Source: an uncultured Bifidobacterium sp.
GTDB taxonomy: Bacteria > Actinomycetota > Actinomycetes > Actinomycetales > Bifidobacteriaceae
DNA: 20,848 nucleotides
Assembly (NCBI GenBank): GCA_937874315.1
Contig: CALNAE010000095.1
Span: 1 to 20,848, forward strand
Direction of reading: 5' to 3'
Numbering within the stretch: the first letter of the stretch is position 1; each line of letters begins with the position of its first letter. The notes under the pieces were generated by a model. The model had not been told where the DNA came from, did not search any database, and worked only from the letters and a program-made list of their open reading frames with translations. Shown here piece by piece: positions 7,079 through 13,096 of the stretch. Position numbers and translations under genes: made by a program.

Positions 7079-7585
7079 TCAATTCAACGCCTCAACGGCC
7101 TTGCGGGCGGCTTCGTAATCCGGCTCGTCGTGGACGTCCGGTACCTGCTGAATATACGTCACCACGCCGGCGGCGTTGGCCACCACGACGGAACGCGACA
7201 ACAGTCCCTTCAGGGGACCGTCGACCATCGTGACGCCGAAATCCTTGCCGAAGGAGGACCGGAACGCGGAACCGACCACGACGTTCTTGATGCCTTCCGC
7301 ACCGCAGAAACGCCCTTGTGCGAAGGGAAGATCCTCGGACACGCAAACGATCACCGTATTGTCGAGATCCTGGGCAATGGCGTTGAATTTACGCACCGAC
7401 ATCGAACACACATCGGTGTCCACCGAGGGAAAGATGTTGAGCACTACGGTTTTCCCCGCGAATATCGAGGAATCGATGTCGTTGAGCTCCGGATCCGCGA
7501 TGGTGAACGCGGGAAGTTTCGCGCCCACGGCAGGAAGTGCTCCAATGGTATGAACGGGTTCTGCACCCACGAGAATGTTTGTCAT
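7079..7585 (-). CDS. tpx: thiol peroxidase (Tpx, atypical 2-Cys peroxiredoxin)
   Basis: Tpx reduces hydrogen peroxide and alkyl hydroperoxides in the cytoplasm using thioredoxin, an important defence in organisms lacking catalase. Started at 7585 the product has 168 residues. The peroxidatic Cys is at position 60 (FPSVDTDVCSMSVRKFN) and the resolving Cys at 94 (LPFAQGRFCGAEG), one residue off the C61/C95 pair of E. coli Tpx. Other family blocks are FAGKTVVLNIFPS, VDGPLKGLLSRSVVV and EPDYEAARKAVEAL. Upstream in-frame ATGs at 7594 and 7597 would add 3 or 4 residues. I prefer 7585 because a -10-like box ends 7 nt before it and no Shine-Dalgarno supports the others. It lies convergent to rpiA and downstream of bS22. 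Confidence 0.96.
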   Translation of the reverse strand: MTNILVGAEPVHTIGALPAVGAKLPAFTIADPELNDIDSSIFAGKTVVLNIFPSVDTDVCSMSVRKFNAIAQDLDNTVIVCVSEDLPFAQGRFCGAEGIKNVVVGSAFRSSFGKDFGVTMVDGPLKGLLSRSVVVANAAGVVTYIQQVPDVHDEPDYEAARKAVEALN

Positions 7586-7592
7586 AGCAACC

Positions 7593-7598
7593 ATCATG
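7593..7598 (-). promoter_or_regulatory. putative -10 box of tpx (leaderless spacing)
   Basis: On the minus strand CATGAT is followed by 7 nt (GGTTGCT) and the ATG at 7585. There is no Shine-Dalgarno in those 7 nt. The -35 region (TGGTGC) is weak. Confidence 0.35.
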
Positions 7599-7674
7599 GC
7601 ACATCAGCCAGTCCGGCACCAGGGAGAAGCCGCGTTTCAGGCGAGAGCAAAATCAAACACGAAATCCGAACACA

Positions 7675-7712
7675 AAGGCCTGCCCCGACCCGAACGGTCG
7701 AAGACAGGCCTT
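7675..7712 (-). terminator. likely terminator of the bS22 mini-gene
   Basis: Plus-strand aaggcctg (7675-7682) pairs with caggcctt (7705-7712) in an 8-bp stem. Within the loop, gacc and ggtc (7688-7699) can pair again. On the minus strand the stem lies about 100 nt beyond the bS22 stop and is followed by T-rich sequence (tgttcggatttcgtgtttg), consistent with intrinsic termination before tpx. Confidence 0.5.
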
Positions 7713-7812
7713 GTCCCCATCTGATTCCATCGGAGATTCATCCTGTGCATGCCATGGCATGCGACGGGGACGATCGATTGGCTTCTGGGTTTCAGCTATG
7801 CTGAGCGGTACG

Positions 7813-7902
7813 CTACTTGCGCTGATGACGAGTCTTACGAAGCATTTTGCGGTGCTTCTTCTTGCTCATCCGCTTGCGACGCTTCTTGATGACAGAACCC
7901 AT
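7813..7902 (-). CDS. bS22-like mini ribosomal protein (AURKAIP1/COX24 domain)
   Basis: This 29-residue, extremely basic peptide (MGSVIKKRRKRMSKKKHRK, then MLRKTRHQRK) has almost half Lys/Arg and no acidic residue. It closely matches, from memory, the about 33-residue mycobacterial protein found on the 30S subunit in cryo-EM structures and named bS22, a member of the AURKAIP1/COX24-like family. It would bind rRNA in the small subunit; it is not the E. coli SRA protein that also carries the S22 name. The ATG at 7902 has a strong Shine-Dalgarno (GGAGG, 6-nt spacing) and a TAGTAT -10 candidate 42 nt upstream, and a hairpin follows the stop. It is about 4 residues shorter at the C-terminus than the mycobacterial form I recall. 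The gene stands between tpx and an unknown membrane-protein gene. Confidence 0.93.
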   Translation of the reverse strand: MGSVIKKRRKRMSKKKHRKMLRKTRHQRK

Positions 7903-7944
7903 CTGAAGCCTCCATTCCTTGCTTGAAAGTTTGCAACTTGCCCA

Positions 7945-7950
7945 ATACTA
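7945..7950 (-). promoter_or_regulatory. putative -10 box of the bS22 mini-gene
   Basis: TAGTAT on the minus strand (4 of 6 to consensus) would give a leader of about 36 nt containing the GGAGG ribosome-binding site and a small dyad, aagtt-gca-aactt. The -35 region is not recognisable. Confidence 0.35.
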
Positions 7951-8011
7951 CACTGCTTCGCCGACTTTCGATACCGCGTGCCTTACCGCGCCGAACCCGG
8001 CTCAGCTCGGG

Positions 8012-8617
8012 CTACAGCGGGAATTTCTGATAGAACCGTTCAAGAGCCGCCTTCGCGCCCTTGGCCTGGAAAACTACCGTGTCGTTCTGCCACACCGCGA
8101 TTGCCTTGCCGGCATCGCTATCGTCGGATTTCACCAAGTAGCTACCGGTGGTGTTGCCAGATACCTTGACGTTGCCGGAACCGAGCTCCGCGCCCTTCAT
8201 GTTGCCTGTCAGGGCATCGAATTGCTGCTTCGCGGAATCTTTCGACGACCATTGCCCCACTACGAGCGTGATGTTCTTGGCGTCATCACCGGTCGAATAG
8301 GTTACGGTGTATTCCTCGATCGGCGAGGCGCCGGTCCAATCGGCGCTGGGAACCGCCTCAGTTCGAGCGAAGTTCAGGACGCTGTCCGGCATGGCCTTGA
8401 GCAATTCACTCGCGTCGCTGGAAAGGTCCTTCGCCTTGATCGACGGCGTGGTGGGTTCCGACGTGCTTTTGGGCTCCGTGGATTGGTGCACGGTAGTGGA
8501 TTTGCTCAGCGCCCATCCCGGCCAGACAAACGCCGAAACGAACGCCAACGCGATCACAAGCGCGGCGGCCACGACGACGACGGTGATTCTGGTATGCGAG
8601 GATTGACTTTTCGACAT
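8012..8617 (-). CDS. unknown membrane-anchored extracytoplasmic protein
   Basis: I do not recognise this 201-residue protein. A short basic N-terminus (MSKSQSSHTR) is followed by one hydrophobic segment at about residues 11-32 (ITVVVVAAALVIALAFVSAFVW), then a Ser/Thr/Pro-rich linker (about 38-62) and a globular part of about 140 residues to the C-terminus. This predicts a type II membrane protein, or an uncleaved signal anchor, with its domain outside the cell. There are no cysteines. The outer domain alternates charged and beta-prone stretches (YTVTYSTGDDAKNITLVVGQW, GSYLVKSDDSDAGKAIAVWQND, VVFQAKG), suggesting a small alpha/beta fold, and ends in a basic FYQKFPL. CATAAT ends 7 nt before ATG and there is no Shine-Dalgarno. 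It sits between bS22 and radA, and context gives no function. Confidence 0.8.
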   Translation of the reverse strand: MSKSQSSHTRITVVVVAAALVIALAFVSAFVWPGWALSKSTTVHQSTEPKSTSEPTTPSIKAKDLSSDASELLKAMPDSVLNFARTEAVPSADWTGASPIEEYTVTYSTGDDAKNITLVVGQWSSKDSAKQQFDALTGNMKGAELGSGNVKVSGNTTGSYLVKSDDSDAGKAIAVWQNDTVVFQAKGAKAALERFYQKFPL

Positions 8618-8624
8618 GGTTCTG

Positions 8625-8630
8625 ATTATG
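8625..8630 (-). promoter_or_regulatory. putative -10 box of the 8012-8617 gene (leaderless spacing)
   Basis: On the minus strand CATAAT (5 of 6 to consensus) is followed by 7 nt (CAGAACC) and ATG. No Shine-Dalgarno is present. No convincing -35 is seen. Confidence 0.45.
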
Positions 8631-8730
8631 GCACAGCGGATTGACGCTCCATCACATCTTCGTTCTCATTCCTGCGTTGTGGCGGTACACGCGTGTGGAG
8701 CGGTCAGCAGCCGATGTCTGGAAAGTTCGG

Positions 8731-8736
8731 TAGCGT
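8731..8736 (+). promoter_or_regulatory. putative -10 box of radA (leaderless spacing)
   Basis: TAGCGT fits the actinobacterial TAnnnT pattern and ends 7 nt before the ATG at 8744. GGAGG at 8738-8742 is only 1 nt from that ATG, too close to serve it, but would be 13 nt from a second ATG at 8756. No -35 is evident. Confidence 0.35.
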
Positions 8737-8743
8737 CGGAGGC

Positions 8744-10219
8744 ATGGCAAAGAGCATGACGCACTTCGTATGCACCGAATGCGGGTGGAGCGGCCCCAAA
8801 TGGTACGGTCGCTGCCCAGAATGTGGACAGTGGGGCACGGTCGAGGAGTTCCACGAATCGCGTCTTACCGGTACCGGACACACGACGTCGCATAGCAGGA
8901 TCTCTCATACCGCCGCGGCGGCCACCGCCGCGACCGCGCTGCCCATCACGCAGGTCGGCGACGACGACGCCGCACGAATCTCGACCGGTTTCGAGGAATT
9001 CGACCGCGTACTGGGCGGAGGCATCGTGGCCGGTTCGGTGGTTTTGGTCGCAGGAGAGCCCGGCATAGGAAAATCCACGATATTGCTTGAAACGGCGGGC
9101 AATGTCGCGCGCAATCACCCACAGCAGTCGGTGCTCTATGTATCCGGCGAGGAATCACAGGCCCAGGTGCGCATGCGCGCTTCGCGCATCGACGCGCTGG
9201 AGCAGAATCTGCTGTTGGCCGCCACAACCGATCTGTCGACGGCGCTGGGGCTCATCGAGCAGCAGCGCCCTGTGCTGGTTATCGTCGATTCCGCACAAAC
9301 CGTCACTTCCCAAGACGTCGACGGCATCCCGGGAGGCTCCACTCAAGTGCGTGAAGTGGCGAGCGCACTCATCGACAGCGCGAAGACATCCGGCATCCCG
9401 GTTATTCTCGTCGGTCATGTCACCAAGGACGGCGCCATAGCCGGGCCACGGACATTGGAGCATCTCGTCGATGTGGTCTGTCAATTCGAAGGCGATGCCC
9501 AGACCTCGCTGCGGCTATTGCACGCCGCGAAGAACCGTTTCGGTCCGACCGATGAGGTCGGGTGTTTCGACATGAGCGGCGAGGGCATTCAAGAGGTGCG
9601 CGACCCCTCGGGGCTGTTTCTCTCGGGCCGTGCAGACTCGGTGGAGGGCACCTGCGTGACCTTCACCTTGGACGGACACCGCAGCCTGCCCATCGAGGTC
9701 CAGGCACTGGTGACGAATTCGGTGCTGCCTGCGCCACGCCGCGCGACCAGCGGTATCGATGGGAACCGACTCGCCATGCTGTTGGCGGTGCTGTATCGAC
9801 ATGGCAAGGTGAATCTGCTGGCCAACGATGTATACGTATCGACCATCGCAGGCGGCTCTGCCAAGGAACCCGCATGCGATCTCTCCATCGTGGCGGCTCT
9901 GGCGAGCGCCGCCACGTCCAAACCGGTGCCACGCACCACCTGCGCCATCGGTGAGATCTCATTGACCGGACAGGTACGACCGGTTCCTCAGCTGGCTCAT
10001 AGACTCGGCGAGGCGGCTCGACTCGGCTTCACCCGCGCCATCGTTCCCACCATGCGGTCCGACGCCAGACGACGCTCCTTCGGCGGTCTGGAACTCATCG
10101 AGGTGTCGACACTGCGTGACGCCCTGGATTCGTTCACCGTTCCTGCCGCGTCAGCGCCGTCGTCTCGTCGGACCAGCGCCGTAGCGCCCGCTTCAACGGT
10201 TCAACACCGTCGAAGGTGA
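8744..10219 (+). CDS. radA: DNA repair protein RadA (Sms)
   Basis: RadA is a RecA-like, DnaB-type ATPase that helps process recombination intermediates and branch migration during DNA repair. The order is standard: an N-terminal four-Cys zinc finger (C10, C13, C24, C27 in CTECGWSGPKWYGRCPEC), an ATPase core with Walker A GEPGIGKST (about 104-112) and Walker B-like VLVIVDSAQT, the RadA-specific KNRFG motif at about 263-267, and a C-terminal Lon-protease-like domain (DLSIVAALASA, GEISLTGQVRPV). The length of 491 residues exceeds the about 460 of E. coli RadA. The extra residues are a Ser/Ala/Arg-rich tail (after LRDALDSF) encoded largely where the gene overlaps ribF. The start at 8744 gives the common MAKS-type N-terminus; ATGs at 8693, 8714 and 8756 are alternatives. 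Confidence 0.97.
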   Translation: MAKSMTHFVCTECGWSGPKWYGRCPECGQWGTVEEFHESRLTGTGHTTSHSRISHTAAAATAATALPITQVGDDDAARISTGFEEFDRVLGGGIVAGSVVLVAGEPGIGKSTILLETAGNVARNHPQQSVLYVSGEESQAQVRMRASRIDALEQNLLLAATTDLSTALGLIEQQRPVLVIVDSAQTVTSQDVDGIPGGSTQVREVASALIDSAKTSGIPVILVGHVTKDGAIAGPRTLEHLVDVVCQFEGDAQTSLRLLHAAKNRFGPTDEVGCFDMSGEGIQEVRDPSGLFLSGRADSVEGTCVTFTLDGHRSLPIEVQALVTNSVLPAPRRATSGIDGNRLAMLLAVLYRHGKVNLLANDVYVSTIAGGSAKEPACDLSIVAALASAATSKPVPRTTCAIGEISLTGQVRPVPQLAHRLGEAARLGFTRAIVPTMRSDARRRSFGGLELIEVSTLRDALDSFTVPAASAPSSRRTSAVAPASTVQHRRR

Positions 10220-11399
10220 TTTGCGGGCTGAGGAACCGCGAGAATTCGACCCGCACCTTATGGCCATACAGTTCCAGCCAATCATCGGTGATCGCGTACG
10301 GCTCGATGACGCGTTCCCGCAGCCCGGTCTGTCTGCTGAACGTCGGCTTCGTGCCGATGGAGATGGCCGCCGGCCAACGCCACGGCGACCCCGACGCCAT
10401 CCGGATATCATCATCAGGCGACCTGCCGGACGCGACGCCCACGCTCACGCCACTTTGCGCGGGGAACTGGGTGAGGTGATTCACCATGGCGTCGAGACCA
10501 TGTTCGTCATACTCCCCCATGTCAACCAGCCAGCCCGCGTACACTCCGTCGACCGGCGTATAGCCTTCGATGCGCTGGTCAAGATTGGCGGTCGGGAATC
10601 CTATGGCTCTGCCTCGTTGCTCACCGTGGACCACCACGCCCTCGACGGCGTGACGCTGGCCGAGAACCTCATTGGCGGCCACGATGCATCCCTGCGACAA
10701 CAGATAGCGCACATGCGTGGAACTCCATGCACGAATCTTTCGCGTTTGATGTTGTTTGCTCCATGCTCTGAATTCGGCTTTGCTCATCGACAGCTCCGGC
10801 GGTACCGGCTCGCCGGGCGCCGTCGGGGTCTGTCGGGTGATGTCCTGCGGCACCCGGACGTATCCGGGTCCAAGATCGTCGACCACATCCAGCTCGAATA
10901 CGCCGGTCGCCTGAGCGAGAGCCTCGATGGCGTTGACATCGCCTGAACGATGTGCGCCCATCACGGCATCGGACCCCAACACCAGCGTTCGCATGCCAAG
11001 CTTGCCGACCAGCTGACCGAGGAAGAATCGGAAGGATTTCGCAGCGAACGCCAAATCATAATGAACCACAAGCACCTGATCCACACCCAGCTGACGCATG
11101 ATTCGCAAGCGTTGATATACCGAGGTCAGCGCCTCGGCATCCGGGATGTCGCCAGGCAATTCCTCACCATCATGGTCCGCGGCATACCCGTGGACCAGGC
11201 CCGGACGCGGGTCGAACATGATCACCACGCTGTACGAACGCGTGGCTTTAGCTCGGGCCACCGTACGTTCCACCACGGCACGGTGGCCGCGGTGCATACC
11301 GTCGAAGCCTCCTACCGTCACCACCGATTTGCGTTCGGTGCTCAACGTCGGCCAATCGACCAAACCGGTGCCATCCGGTATCAATGTCGTGACATTCAT
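10134..11399 (-). CDS. ribF: bifunctional riboflavin kinase / FMN adenylyltransferase
   Basis: RibF phosphorylates riboflavin to FMN and adenylylates FMN to FAD in the cytoplasm. The N-terminal adenylyltransferase domain has the nucleotidyltransferase signature GGFDGMHRGH (about 30-39, HxGH type). The C-terminal riboflavin kinase domain has GFPTANL at about 267-273 and ends with the usual LYGHKVRVEFSRFLSPQITFDG region. At 421 residues it is well above the usual 310-350. The excess lies in an insert between the domains (about 185-215, TRQTPTAPGEPVPPE) and a second inside the kinase domain (about 308-345, GVSVGVASGRSPDDD). It starts within the truB stop (ATGA, 4-nt overlap), so translation is probably coupled. 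Its 3' end overlaps convergent radA by 86 bp. Confidence 0.95.
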   Translation of the reverse strand: MNVTTLIPDGTGLVDWPTLSTERKSVVTVGGFDGMHRGHRAVVERTVARAKATRSYSVVIMFDPRPGLVHGYAADHDGEELPGDIPDAEALTSVYQRLRIMRQLGVDQVLVVHYDLAFAAKSFRFFLGQLVGKLGMRTLVLGSDAVMGAHRSGDVNAIEALAQATGVFELDVVDDLGPGYVRVPQDITRQTPTAPGEPVPPELSMSKAEFRAWSKQHQTRKIRAWSSTHVRYLLSQGCIVAANEVLGQRHAVEGVVVHGEQRGRAIGFPTANLDQRIEGYTPVDGVYAGWLVDMGEYDEHGLDAMVNHLTQFPAQSGVSVGVASGRSPDDDIRMASGSPWRWPAAISIGTKPTFSRQTGLRERVIEPYAITDDWLELYGHKVRVEFSRFLSPQITFDGVEPLKRALRRWSDETTALTRQER

Positions 11400-12451
11400 A
11401 GTATTGCCTTATCTCCAGCTGCCGCGTCCACTGTAGCAGCACGCTCCTCGACGGGAAAGACCACGATGGGCTTCGCCTCGCCGCGTTCAACCGCCTCGAG
11501 TATGGCCACGACGTCATCGGTTCCCGCCACATAGGCGGCGGCGTTCTCGCCTATGGACGTATCGATGCGTCGACCGAACCGCAGATCACGTGCCTGCCGG
11601 GCGTCGACGGGCACCGTCGGCATGGTCAGTCGAACCGCCTCGATCATCGGGATGGCATGCGCGAGCAACGTCTCGGCATCCATATCGAGTACCGCCTTCG
11701 CCCGCGTCACCTCCTTCCCCGCTCGATCGCGATAGTGCCGCTCCTGCGTTTGAGCGTGAACGAGTCCAGGCCCATCGATGCCGAATCCACCCACTCTGGT
11801 CCGACGCAATCGTGTGAGATATCCGCCGACGCCCAGCAACCCGCCGAGGTCGCGAGCCAGCGCACGAATATAGGTTCCGGTCGAGCAGCCAACGACCACA
11901 TCAAGGTCGATGCACGGACGGGATTCTTCCGCGATTCGTGCAACGCAGCGACGCATGTCGCGGATATCCCAGGATGAGACGGTGATCGGCCGCGAGGGCA
12001 GCTCGACATGCCGACCGGAACGCGCCAGATCGTATGCGCGTCTGCCTTCCACCTTAATGGCGGAATACGTGCTGGGCACCTGATCAAACGTTCCCAACAA
12101 ATGCGCGTCTATGACATCCTGCACGCGCTGCACCGTAAGCGTGTCATCACACAATCGCCGTGACGACGGGAGAAAATCCCCTTCGGCGTCATCGGTGGTA
12201 GTCGACAATCCCAATCTGATCGTCGCCTCATACGTCTTGTCGTGCGCGACGACGGCATTGAGCAGCCGCGTCGCATGGCCGAAGCCGACGACCAGCACGC
12301 CCGTTGCCATCGGATCAAGGGTCCCCGCATGCCCCACGCGTTTGATATGCAGCAACGACCGCACCGCGGCGACGACGTCATGGCTGGTAACGCCTTTCGG
12401 CTTGTCCACCACCAGCAGACCCGATGCGTCACAGCGGGATCGTTGGCTCAT
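11396..12451 (-). CDS. truB: tRNA pseudouridine(55) synthase TruB
   Basis: TruB converts U55 in the T-loop of nearly all tRNAs to pseudouridine and also acts as a tRNA chaperone. The N-terminal catalytic half is clear: LLVVDKPKGVTSHDVV at about 12-27 and HAGTLDPMATGVLVV at about 41-55, whose Asp46 is the catalytic residue. YDLARSGRHVELPSRPITV and CSTGTYIRALARDLG follow. The product of 351 residues is in the upper family range. The C-terminal part (after LVHAQ) is less typical and could include a small RNA-binding domain. It overlaps rbfA upstream and ribF downstream through ATGA, so the three are cotranslated. The position behind infB-rbfA is the standard bacterial arrangement. Confidence 0.96.
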   Translation of the reverse strand: MSQRSRCDASGLLVVDKPKGVTSHDVVAAVRSLLHIKRVGHAGTLDPMATGVLVVGFGHATRLLNAVVAHDKTYEATIRLGLSTTTDDAEGDFLPSSRRLCDDTLTVQRVQDVIDAHLLGTFDQVPSTYSAIKVEGRRAYDLARSGRHVELPSRPITVSSWDIRDMRRCVARIAEESRPCIDLDVVVGCSTGTYIRALARDLGGLLGVGGYLTRLRRTRVGGFGIDGPGLVHAQTQERHYRDRAGKEVTRAKAVLDMDAETLLAHAIPMIEAVRLTMPTVPVDARQARDLRFGRRIDTSIGENAAAYVAGTDDVVAILEAVERGEAKPIVVFPVEERAATVDAAAGDKAIL

Positions 12452-12990
12452 TGGCCGTCCGTCGAATACAAGGCGGTGCCGTTGGCATCAGACCCACTCG
12501 AAGCAGCCCCATTTATCGGTTCTGTCTCACTCGGAGCAGACTCGCTCGAATCCGGCTCGTCATCGTGCCGATAGGGATCGGCATCGCCGGCATACCGGGC
12601 GTGGAGACGCGCCTGTGCAAGTTCCTCGTCGCGTCGATGGGCATCGACCAGAATGTCCTCGATCTCATGGGCCTCGCTGGGAACCTCGTCGTAGACGAAA
12701 CGCAACTGCGGAGTCAGGCGCAGCCCGGCTTTCGCCCCCACGAGGGAGCGCAACCTACCGGCAGACTGGCGCAACGCCTGCTGGGCGCGCTGACGTTCGC
12801 CGTTCTCCTTGCCTTCCTCGCCGAACTGCGTCCAATATATCGTGGCGATCTGCAGATCGTTGGTGACACGCACCTCGGTGACGGTGACGCGAGCCAAACG
12901 TTTGTCGTGTAGCTGCCCCTCAACCGCAGTGGCGATGACACGTTGAATCAATGCAGCAATACGCGCTGCCCTTGGGTTGGTCCCAGCCAT
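12448..12990 (-). CDS. rbfA: 30S ribosome-binding factor A
   Basis: RbfA binds the immature 30S subunit and helps 16S rRNA 5'-end maturation, also aiding growth in the cold. The first about 125 residues form the KH-like RbfA domain: NPRAARIAALIQRVIATAVEGQL near the start, LARVTVTEVRVTNDLQIATIYWT, and LGRLRS-type and TPQLRFVYDE segments. The rest, to residue 180, is an acidic low-complexity tail (DEPDSSESAPSETEPING) likely to be disordered. The ATG at 12990 is chosen over one 10 codons upstream because it gives the family N-terminus and has AGGGG 5 nt upstream. It lies downstream of infB across 106 nt containing a hairpin, and its stop overlaps the truB start. Confidence 0.94.
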   Translation of the reverse strand: MAGTNPRAARIAALIQRVIATAVEGQLHDKRLARVTVTEVRVTNDLQIATIYWTQFGEEGKENGERQRAQQALRQSAGRLRSLVGAKAGLRLTPQLRFVYDEVPSEAHEIEDILVDAHRRDEELAQARLHARYAGDADPYRHDDEPDSSESAPSETEPINGAASSGSDANGTALYSTDGQ

Positions 12991-13031
12991 AGGAACCCCT
13001 TTCCTTCGACACCCACCCAACGAACTGGCAA

Positions 13032-13062
13032 TGCCCGTCGGCCTGTGCGGTCGCGACGGGCA
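13032..13062 (-). terminator. hairpin between infB and rbfA
   Basis: A perfect 9-bp stem pairs tgcccgtcg (13032-13040) with cgacgggca (13054-13062) around a 13-nt loop. It lies on the transcript between the infB stop and rbfA, with no T-run on the downstream side. It may be a partial terminator or an RNA processing or stability site that sets the infB:rbfA ratio. Confidence 0.5.
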
Positions 13063-13096
13063 ATATCAGATCGAGTGAGCGGATATGTCGGTTATG

